Source: UBA6022 sp036382575
Lineage (GTDB): Bacteria > Patescibacteriota > Saccharimonadia > Saccharimonadales > Saccharimonadaceae
Reading direction: 5' to 3'
Assembly (NCBI GenBank): GCA_036382575.1
Contig: DASVHL010000086.1
Location: forward strand, 1-9,758
DNA: 9,758 bases
Both the position numbers and the translations under genes were made by a program. Below, piece after piece: positions 1 through 6,141 of the stretch (position 1 is the first letter of the stretch; the number at the start of each line of letters is the position of its first letter). Under the pieces are notes generated by a model that was not told the origin of the DNA, did not search any database, and worked only from the letters and a program-made list of their open reading frames with translations.

Positions 1-38
1 AGGAAAGAGGGATCAAAATACATTATGTCAAGTAATAG

Positions 39-76
39 TATTTACAATCTAATGTAAATATGATATAATGTAAATA
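39..76. repeat. Three TGTAAATA octamers (one inverted, two direct) over the promoter
   Basis: TATTTACA at 39-46 and TGTAAATA at 53-60 form an 8-bp perfect inverted repeat with a 6-nt spacer over the -35 box. TGTAAATA recurs at 69-76, and the last two copies lie inside a 10-nt direct repeat AATGTAAATA (51-60 and 67-76, period 16) that flanks the -10 box. The arrangement looks like operator half-sites. The region is AT-rich and part of the octamer is simply the -35 hexamer, so the regulatory role is an inference. Confidence 0.5.
41..69 (+). promoter_or_regulatory. Strong sigma70-type promoter of the LPXTG surface protein gene
   Basis: A -35 box TTTACA (41-46) and a perfect -10 box TATAAT (64-69) are separated by exactly 17 bp. 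The -10 is extended by TG at 61-62. Transcription should start near 76, giving a leader of about 53 nt before the ATG at 129. This is one of the two best promoter matches in the window and fits a highly expressed surface protein. It is overlapped by repeated octamers, listed separately. Confidence 0.85.
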
Positions 77-128
77 AATTCAATAATTACCTTGGCGTGT
101 GGAGCGTAACAAGGGAGGAGAATGCGAG

Positions 129-1385
129 ATGAAGAAATTAATTGCCGCTGTAAAGCGCGCACCAAAATCAGCTGCATTGGTTTCAATGCTAGCTGCAGCA
201 ATCGTCGTTCCGGCTGCCCTATTTGCATGGGGACCAGATCGTCCAACGTATACATATGACAGCCCAGCTGATCATGTAACGTTTAACTCGATGACCGGAA
301 CAGAAAACTATGGCGACGAACGTAACTTCGTTCGTATCAAAGAAGCAAGTGCACCAAACAGCACTTACGCCGATGATATCGCTATGCAACCAGGTAAAGA
401 ATACTCAGTTATGGTATTCTTCCACAACAACGCAAAGACCAGCCTAAACACGGCTGAGAACAACTACAAAGGTATCGCAAAGAACACCAAGATGCGCGTT
501 CAGATGCCTGCAACTGTAAAAGCTGGTGAAAAAGCTCGTATTACAGGCTTCATCAGCGCTGACAACGCTCAGCCACAAGAAGTTTGGGACGAAGCTTACG
601 GATCAGTAAGTAACAACGTTGCCCTACGTTACGTAAAAGATTCAGCTGTTATCTCTAGTAACGGTGCGGTAGACGGTCAAAAACTACCTGAAACACTTTA
701 CACTACTGGTGCTGCACTTGGTTATGATGGCCTAGATGGTAATCTACCTGGCTGTAACCAATACGCTGGTTACGTCGTGTTCAAGGTTAAAGTTGATCAG
801 CCTAACTTTGAAGTTGAAAAAACTGTTAGCCTAAAGGGCAAGAACGACTACAAAGAATCAGTTACAACTACTGCTGGTAGCGAAGTTGAATACAAGATTC
901 ACTACAAGAACACTGGTACAACTGAACAAAAAGATGTTGTCATCAAAGATGTACTTCCAGCTGGTGTAAGCTACGTTGCTGGTACCACACAGGTATCAAA
1001 CGGTGCTTCTAACTTCCAGTGGAAGCCAACAACTGATAACGAAGTTACCAAGCGCGGTATCAATGTAGGTAACTACGCCGCTGGCGCTGGTGCATACGTT
1101 AAATTCACTGCCAAGGTAGCTGACAACGCTAACCTAGCAAAGTGTGGTGTTAATACCCTCACTAACAAAGCAACCGCTGAAACTAACAACGGTAACAAGA
1201 GCGACACCGCTGATGTTATGGTAACTAAGACTTGTGTTCCTGGTACACCTGAAACACCAACCACTCCAACAACTCCTACCGAGTTGCCAAAGACTGGTGC
1301 ATCAGACAGCATCCTCGGCCTATTCGGTCTTGGTTCAGTCGTCGCAGCTGCTAGCTACTACGTCGCTAGTCGTCGTCAAAGCTAA
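129..1385 (+). CDS. Secreted LPXTG-anchored surface protein with a DUF11 domain
   Basis: A 418-residue exported protein predicted to be linked to the cell wall by sortase. Residues 1-33 form a signal peptide (MKK, basic KR, hydrophobic ALVSMLAAAIVVPAALF). Residues 34-228 are a domain I recognise only as typical of Saccharibacteria surface proteins, with AWGPDRPTYTY and YGDERNFV. Residues 229-345 are a DUF11-type beta-sandwich (TAGSEVEYKIHYKNTGTTEQ, then VIKDVLPAGVSYVAGTT). A Thr/Pro spacer (371-385) leads to LPKTG (386-390), a membrane helix (393-413) and a basic RRQS tail, the full sorting-signal order. The ATG at 129 is chosen because GGGAGGAG (113-120) lies 8 nt upstream. An in-frame GTG at 99 would precede this ribosome binding site and is less likely. 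Codon choice is more biased than in the neighbours, suggesting high expression. The ligand is unknown; adhesion to a host cell is an inference from the epibiotic lifestyle of TM7. Confidence 0.93.
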   Translation: MKKLIAAVKRAPKSAALVSMLAAAIVVPAALFAWGPDRPTYTYDSPADHVTFNSMTGTENYGDERNFVRIKEASAPNSTYADDIAMQPGKEYSVMVFFHNNAKTSLNTAENNYKGIAKNTKMRVQMPATVKAGEKARITGFISADNAQPQEVWDEAYGSVSNNVALRYVKDSAVISSNGAVDGQKLPETLYTTGAALGYDGLDGNLPGCNQYAGYVVFKVKVDQPNFEVEKTVSLKGKNDYKESVTTTAGSEVEYKIHYKNTGTTEQKDVVIKDVLPAGVSYVAGTTQVSNGASNFQWKPTTDNEVTKRGINVGNYAAGAGAYVKFTAKVADNANLAKCGVNTLTNKATAETNNGNKSDTADVMVTKTCVPGTPETPTTPTTPTELPKTGASDSILGLFGLGSVVAAASYYVASRRQS

Positions 1386-1386
1386 T

Positions 1387-1432
1387 TCTGAGACTGACCG
1401 CTCCACCCTATTACTGACACTTCAGTCTTAGA
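1387..1432 (+). other. Stem-loop just after the surface protein stop codon
   Basis: An 11-bp stem (1387-1397 with 1422-1432, one G-U pair) closes a loop of 24 nt. It starts two bases after the stop codon and is followed within 3 nt by the intrinsic terminator. No U-tract follows, so it is not itself a terminator. It could protect the 3' end of the mRNA. Confidence 0.5.
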
Positions 1433-1434
1433 CG

Positions 1435-1469
1435 AAAACCACCCCTCCTACGCGATGGGGTGGTTTTTT
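1435..1469 (+). terminator. Intrinsic terminator of the surface protein gene
   Basis: An 11-bp perfect stem (AAAACCACCCC at 1435-1445 with GGGGTGGTTTT at 1457-1467) closes an 11-nt loop and runs into a T6 tract (1464-1469). The GC-rich core and the U-tract make it a textbook rho-independent terminator. It isolates the surface gene from the small membrane protein gene that starts 18 nt later. Confidence 0.92.
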
Positions 1470-1487
1470 GTTATACTATGTATATCT

Positions 1488-1706
1488 ATGGCAAAGCAGA
1501 AGAAAAAACGCAACAAACAATACCAAGGCGCAGGCGCCAGTGTTACCCGTCCTGTCGTCACGCGCATTAGCGCAGCAAATCGTAACGCAGTGCAGCAATG
1601 GTGGTTTGAGAAAAAGCGTATCGCCAAGCCTGTTCTTATCGCCAGTGGCGTTGTCGTCCTGGTTATCTGGCTCGTCGTCGAGCTTGTCCGAATCGTTACC
1701 AACTAG
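1488..1706 (+). CDS. Small basic single-pass membrane protein, unknown function
   Basis: A 72-residue protein not recognised as a named family. The N-terminus is strongly basic (MAKQKKKRNKQ), followed by a polar stretch to about residue 47 and one hydrophobic helix near the C-terminus (about 48-68, PVLIASGVVVLVIWLVVELV). It would sit in the membrane with the basic part in the cytoplasm, like a tail-anchored protein. The ATG at 1488 is preferred over one at 1455, which lies inside the terminator hairpin. No Shine-Dalgarno precedes 1488, and a -10-like TATACT at 1472-1477 puts a possible start site within a few bases of the ATG, so the mRNA may be nearly leaderless. The stop overlaps the stop of the convergent histidine kinase by 4 bp (CTAG). 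A real gene is supported by the compact fit between neighbours and the coherent charge and helix pattern. Confidence 0.68.
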   Translation: MAKQKKKRNKQYQGAGASVTRPVVTRISAANRNAVQQWWFEKKRIAKPVLIASGVVVLVIWLVVELVRIVTN

Positions 1707-3880
1707 TCAATTGGGTCTGGTGGCGGCGCGGTACTAAGTTTTTTGACTGGCAGGCGGAAGCCGAATGTTGCGCCCTTATTTAGCTCTGATTCAAATACCA
1801 TCGAGCCACCGTGTTCGGTAATGACACGCTTAGCCAGGAATAGTCCAACACCAGTACCATCCGGTCGCTGTTTACGCGCATTAGTGGCGCGAAAGAACTT
1901 GGTGAATAGGTGTGACTGCTCTTCTTTTGGCACGCCCATACCTTCGTTATGGACCGTCAGAACCACATTATTATCTAGGACCTCGAGCCCAATGGTTATT
2001 GTCGAACGATCACTTGAATAATAAATGGCATTATCGATAAAGTTCATAATCACTTGGCGAATCTTACCTTCATCAATGTAGAGTAAGGGAAAGCGCGTTG
2101 GTTTTTTATAGCGCAGCTTAAGATCGTGCGCCTTTGCCGTTGTCATTAGACTGGATACTTCTTGCTCAGTAATATGCGCTAGGTCAACCTGGCGGCGATC
2201 AATCATAAACTTGCCCGTCTGTAGACGCGATACATTCAGAAAATCATTAATCAAATGCACCATGCGCTCGCTACTAATAAATGCCTCGCTAAGTAGATGA
2301 TGCTGCGCATCACTAATCTTGCCAGCGTCACCTTCAAGCACCATACTGATGTACCCCTTGACGCTAGTTAATGGTGTGCGTAGCTGGTGAGACGCCATAC
2401 TAACAAACTCGTCTTTCGCTTCATCAAGCTTTTGCAACTCTTCGTTACTCGCACGCAACTCTTTGGTTGCCTCATCAATCCGCTGCTGTAGATTTTCATT
2501 AAAATACTGGATTTGGTCAAAGCGAATAGCGTTCTGCACTGCCACAGCAAGCTCGTCAGAGGTGATACGAATCAAATCAATATCCCGCTGAGTATACTCG
2601 CTACCACTTGTTTTATACCCAAAGAAACAGTAGCCAACAACTTCACCAAACGTCTCTAAACGTGCGATCACCGCTACGTTCGCATGTTGCATCTTCTGGT
2701 GCAACCGTGCAGATTGACCATCAAGGACGTCAGCAACAATAATATCTGGCATCGTAGCAAGTAAATCAGCCGTCAATTGCACCGTCGATACCGATTTACC
2801 AACACTAATATGGCGTGCCGTCGTTTTATCGTTACCACCCAGCAAGAACATAGTTATGTAATCTGATTTCAGTGCATCCTGCAAGATTGCCATCGAACTA
2901 TGCGCCACTTCATCAGTATCCGTCGAGCGAACCAAAACAGATGTCATTCGATCAAGAACGTCTTTTGTTTCATAGGTATCCTGATGAAACAAGACGCCAG
3001 TAATATGATTAAAGAACCGACGCAAAGGCTGAACAAACAAAATAAATATACCGACTACTAATGTCGAAACAGCAATTTGCGTAAAATTAGGTGTTACGCC
3101 GCTGATCACAAACGACAGCGCTACGGCCACAAGTCCATATAATGTGCCAGCAAATGTCAGTAGCATTAAATACGCAACAAAGCGGGCGATAATTAAGCGG
3201 ATATCAAACAAGCGATATCGGGCGATACCGTAGAAGAAGCTTATAGTAAAAATCAAAATAATTAGTGGTGACAGCAGCAAAAATGCCGTGCTGTGAAACG
3301 CCACAACAACCAAAAAGTTAAAGGTAATCAACAGTGAGAATGTCAAAGTTATACCAATCAGTGCATGGTACACATGGCGCTTAGCCACACCCTTTAGATG
3401 CCGGTACTTAGCGACTAATGCAGCAATGCTCGTCACCAACGTGCCAATCACAAATGGCATAAATAGCGCCATAGCCGGACCAGGTACTGGCTGAGCCCCG
3501 CCATCAACGTAGTCAAGTCGAGTAAATAGCCACGGACTTAGTGCGATCAAAGAAACACCAATACCAACTGGAACTATAAATTTTGCGAGTGATTTAAAGC
3601 GTGGTTTTCCATCGGGAAAAACATTGGCAAGAAGCACAAGTGCGAGTGACATAATCGCCGCAGTCGCCAGCGTCAGTCGCACCCAGATTAATTGGTCAAA
3701 TCCAAATGGATGTAATGAAATATAGTTCACTGTTTCCCAGAGAGCAATTGATAATGCTAATATTGCAAATTGCCGGTTAACAACGCGTTGAGCATTCTTG
3801 ACTAGCACAATGGTCGCGAGCGCAACATTGGCAAGCACAGACAATAACAATATAATAAGCTCAAGCATTATATTTATCAT
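1703..3880 (-). CDS. Multi-pass membrane sensor histidine kinase with GAF domain
   Basis: A 725-residue sensor kinase. Residues 1-290 hold about nine hydrophobic helices, resembling the 7TM-type sensor region of histidine kinases, with an RYRLFDIRLIIAR motif at 221-233. A GAF-like domain follows (about 305-455), then a coiled coil (about 455-492). The HisKA dimerisation domain carries the phosphoacceptor His498 in SMASHQLRTPLTSVKGY. The HATPase_c domain shows the N-box (Asn613, Asn617 in MNFIDNAIYYS), the G1 box (NEGMGVP, 645-651), an F-box (FTKFFRA, 659-665) and the G2 box (DGTGVGL, 674-680). All catalytic motifs are intact. There is no adjacent response regulator; the nearest is the receiver at 7747. 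The start is uncertain: ATG at 3880 and ATG at 3868 (residue 5) both lack a Shine-Dalgarno. The signal is unknown, but the membrane and GAF regions suggest two sensory inputs. Confidence 0.94.
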   Translation of the reverse strand: MINIMLELIILLLSVLANVALATIVLVKNAQRVVNRQFAILALSIALWETVNYISLHPFGFDQLIWVRLTLATAAIMSLALVLLANVFPDGKPRFKSLAKFIVPVGIGVSLIALSPWLFTRLDYVDGGAQPVPGPAMALFMPFVIGTLVTSIAALVAKYRHLKGVAKRHVYHALIGITLTFSLLITFNFLVVVAFHSTAFLLLSPLIILIFTISFFYGIARYRLFDIRLIIARFVAYLMLLTFAGTLYGLVAVALSFVISGVTPNFTQIAVSTLVVGIFILFVQPLRRFFNHITGVLFHQDTYETKDVLDRMTSVLVRSTDTDEVAHSSMAILQDALKSDYITMFLLGGNDKTTARHISVGKSVSTVQLTADLLATMPDIIVADVLDGQSARLHQKMQHANVAVIARLETFGEVVGYCFFGYKTSGSEYTQRDIDLIRITSDELAVAVQNAIRFDQIQYFNENLQQRIDEATKELRASNEELQKLDEAKDEFVSMASHQLRTPLTSVKGYISMVLEGDAGKISDAQHHLLSEAFISSERMVHLINDFLNVSRLQTGKFMIDRRQVDLAHITEQEVSSLMTTAKAHDLKLRYKKPTRFPLLYIDEGKIRQVIMNFIDNAIYYSSDRSTITIGLEVLDNNVVLTVHNEGMGVPKEEQSHLFTKFFRATNARKQRPDGTGVGLFLAKRVITEHGGSMVFESELNKGATFGFRLPVKKLSTAPPPDPID

Positions 3881-3885
3881 ACGAT

Positions 3886-3893
3886 GTTATAGT
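3886..3893. promoter_or_regulatory. Possible overlapping divergent -10 elements
   Basis: Only 32 bp separate the divergent kinase and nitroreductase starts. GTTATAGT reads as a -10 TATAGT on the plus strand (3888-3893) and TATAAC on the minus strand (3891-3886). No good -35 box is seen for either direction, so any promoter here is weak or needs an activator. On the minus side the transcript would be close to leaderless. Confidence 0.3.
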
Positions 3894-3912
3894 AAAACTA
3901 CAAAGAAGAAAT

Positions 3913-4890
3913 ATGAAACCGCACCCATCTCCTATCATCATCGACATTCTCGACTACGCCCGACTCGCACCATCTGTCCATAATACACAGCCTTGGTCAT
4001 TTACTGCCGAAGGGATGTCGATCACTCTTTTAGTCAATAAAGCTCGCCTGTTAGTAGACGGTGATCCAACTGGACGCGAACTGTGGATTAGCCTGGGGGT
4101 CTGCCTAGAAACACTCATTACCGCCGCACAGGCTCTCGGCCACAAGGCAGTTATTACAGAGCAGCAGACTGATACTACTGAACAACCAATTGCAGTAGTG
4201 ACGATCACTCCCGGCGTCCAGCCGCGTCAACAGCAGTTAATTAATCTTGTAACACAGCGTCACTCATATCGTGGACCTATGCAACCAATATCACTGCCCG
4301 GCTCGCTTCTTGCCACCTGCCGAGATGCAGCCAAGGATTTATCAGGCATTTCTATTCATTTAACTGACGCCCGGTCTGACATCGAGGCGATCGCAGACCT
4401 AACATATAAGGGTATGCGCTTAGCACTCAGCAGCCCCGCATTTCGTCACGAGCTGGCCGACTTAATTAACTATAATTGGTCAAAAGCACGTGTTGGCATG
4501 CACGGGTTCGTGCTTAATCGTCGTGCTCTCGGATCAGTATGGGAAAAATGGTCAATAAAACTTGGCCTTGATATCCGCAAAAAAGCCTTGGCTGATCGTA
4601 TAAAAATTAGTAATGCCTCTGGATTATTATTCATCGCAACAGAAGGTGATGTGCCGCGCTACTGGCTAGCAGCAGGCCGAGCGTATTACCAAACCTGTCT
4701 TGTTATTACCAAAGTAGGGTTGGCACACTCTACGATAGCCGCCCCTGTTGAGGCGGCTAGTTTTCATGAAGACGTTGAACGACTACTACACACTCCTCAT
4801 CGCATCCAAACAATGATTCGCGTCGGTAAAGCGGCACATCAGCAGAGAAAATTCTCACCTCGTCTCACGGTCGAAGAACTACTCACATAG
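3913..4890 (+). CDS. Acg-type nitroreductase family flavoprotein (MoeY C-terminal-half-like)
   Basis: A 325-residue protein of the nitroreductase superfamily, close to the Acg-type FMN-binding group. Supporting motifs are ARLAPSVHNTQPWSF (16-30), the usual N-terminal FMN-binding stretch; QRHSYRGPM (115-123); WLAAGRAYYQTCLVITKVGL (251-270), the late flavin-site helix; and MIRVGKA (301-307) near the C-terminus. The family binds FMN and performs NAD(P)H-dependent or substrate-coupled redox chemistry; Acg-type members may instead store or sequester flavin. From memory, actinobacterial Rv1355c (MoeY) fuses such a domain to a ThiF/E1 domain, and the E1-like gene lies next door on the opposite strand, overlapping this gene's end by 8 bp. 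The start at 3913 has only a weak AAGAAG ribosome site. The exact substrate is unknown. Confidence 0.82.
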   Translation: MKPHPSPIIIDILDYARLAPSVHNTQPWSFTAEGMSITLLVNKARLLVDGDPTGRELWISLGVCLETLITAAQALGHKAVITEQQTDTTEQPIAVVTITPGVQPRQQQLINLVTQRHSYRGPMQPISLPGSLLATCRDAAKDLSGISIHLTDARSDIEAIADLTYKGMRLALSSPAFRHELADLINYNWSKARVGMHGFVLNRRALGSVWEKWSIKLGLDIRKKALADRIKISNASGLLFIATEGDVPRYWLAAGRAYYQTCLVITKVGLAHSTIAAPVEAASFHEDVERLLHTPHRIQTMIRVGKAAHQQRKFSPRLTVEELLT

Positions 4891-6130
4891 CGTCAAGCGC
4901 GCGTTGCAGCTGCTTGGTGTGACGGCGATGGGCTTGGCGGTGACCGAATGAAACAATGTCAGTGCGTAGCTGTTTATCAAGTGAAATAAGTGTGCGGCCA
5001 CTGCGTAATTTCTCACCTAGTGCCAACTGTCGCACCGCATATGCCGCAACAACACCAGACATTAATGCTGTTCCACCTAGCTGTGGCTGAGTCACTAGTT
5101 TTGTACCAATCTTTAGTAGCGATTGCTGCATGCGAAGCGAGGCGTTTTTTGAACCAACGATCGATGTGGCATATTTTAACCACTCACGCTTACTGACTTC
5201 TTTTGTCAGTAAGTCTTCTAGCCCGTCAACAAGGCCATGGAAGAGCGGCAGGTTCGGATCAAGATCGAAACGCTCAACATCAAGTAATACGTCGTCGCCT
5301 AAATCGGTGGCCATAATGACCGGCAAACCTCGCTTACGCGCTTCAACACGCAACAAAATCTTTAATTTCAAATCATCAATTTCATCCACGACTGCATTAA
5401 GTGGCCATGGCGCTTCAAAAAATTTCGCAACTGTATCAGTGGTAATATTTTCGCTGAACCGTTCAATCATCATATACGGATTCATTTCGTATAATTTGCG
5501 CGCGACAACCATCGATTTGGAATTACCGATATCAGCGACGCCAGCCACAATACGATTAAGATTTGAGGCGCTAATCACTGCACCGTCTGCAACCTTTAGC
5601 TTCTGTGAACCACCAGTAATAGCCAGCGCAAGCGCAACATTACTCCCAACACTCATGCCAGCACACCCAACAGCGAAATCCGCATATCTCGCCTGCTCTT
5701 CGGCGGTAATTAAATCTTTATTACGAATCGTGCGTGACTCGAGGAATAGATCTTTTTCCAGCACATGCACCAGATTGCCGTTCCAAGGATAAAATACCCA
5801 CGACCCAAGTTGCCACGCAGGATCACCTGCGTATTTCTTTTCAAGGTACTCGACAAGTGATTGTTGTTTCACTTCTAGACTTGCTTGGTATAGCTGCGGC
5901 TGTCGGCTAACAATGAGTTCTGCATATTGTTCGTCATAATTATCAATAATTTTTCGAATAACATTATCCTTAATCAGCTGGTCAAATTGTGCAGCGGCAC
6001 CAGGCTGGCTCATGTCAATTACTATTGGTTGCCACGCATCAGAATCAGCTACTGTTAATTTGGCAGCACGGCGTAACGTCTCCGGCCATTCAGATGCATG
6101 ATCAGTGACTGCTAGTTTTCCTTGTCCCAT
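4883..6130 (-). CDS. E1/ThiF-like adenylyltransferase (MoeY N-terminal-half-like)
   Basis: A 415-residue protein with an N-terminal extension of about 145 residues and an E1-like Rossmann domain. The ATP-binding features are GCAGMSVG (155-162), Asp182 in VADG, the SNLNR motif with Arg193, Lys205 in SKSMVVARK, and Asp249 in VVDEIDD. Such enzymes adenylate a C-terminal carboxylate, for example on a ThiS/MoaD-type protein or a peptide. The only cysteine is Cys156 in the nucleotide loop, so the paired CxxC zinc site of MoeB/ThiF and a downstream thioester cysteine are absent. This implies adenylation without thioester transfer, or a changed role. The start at 6130 is chosen because AAGGAG (6141-6136) lies 5 nt upstream and the ATG overlaps the previous gene's stop as TAATG, a translational coupling signature. 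An upstream in-frame ATG at 6151 would lie before that ribosome site. No ThiS/MoaD-like partner is visible in the window. Confidence 0.87.
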   Translation of the reverse strand: MGQGKLAVTDHASEWPETLRRAAKLTVADSDAWQPIVIDMSQPGAAAQFDQLIKDNVIRKIIDNYDEQYAELIVSRQPQLYQASLEVKQQSLVEYLEKKYAGDPAWQLGSWVFYPWNGNLVHVLEKDLFLESRTIRNKDLITAEEQARYADFAVGCAGMSVGSNVALALAITGGSQKLKVADGAVISASNLNRIVAGVADIGNSKSMVVARKLYEMNPYMMIERFSENITTDTVAKFFEAPWPLNAVVDEIDDLKLKILLRVEARKRGLPVIMATDLGDDVLLDVERFDLDPNLPLFHGLVDGLEDLLTKEVSKREWLKYATSIVGSKNASLRMQQSLLKIGTKLVTQPQLGGTALMSGVVAAYAVRQLALGEKLRSGRTLISLDKQLRTDIVSFGHRQAHRRHTKQLQRALDAM

Positions 6131-6141
6131 TACGACTCCTT
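6128..6141 (-). promoter_or_regulatory. Ribosome site and TAATG stop-start coupling in the two-gene operon
   Basis: On the minus strand, AAGGAG (6141-6136) is followed by 5 nt and then ATG (6130-6128). The upstream gene's TAA (6132-6130) shares one base with that ATG. This decides the start of the E1-like gene and indicates translational coupling, so the two proteins are probably made in matched amounts. Confidence 0.85.

Noticed and set aside
49..255. A 68-codon minus-strand frame over the surface protein promoter
   Set aside because: It runs antisense through the signal peptide and across the strong promoter, with no recognisable sequence pattern or ribosome site.
1073..1312. A minus-strand frame opposite the C-terminal part of the surface protein
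   Set aside because: Its Val/Gly-rich sequence is simply the antisense of the Thr/Pro spacer repeats.
5130..5792. A 220-codon open frame on the plus strand inside the E1-like gene
   Set aside because: It is antisense to a protein with clear E1 motifs, is rich in Ser/Arg without domain pattern, and has no ribosome site. It is a shadow frame.
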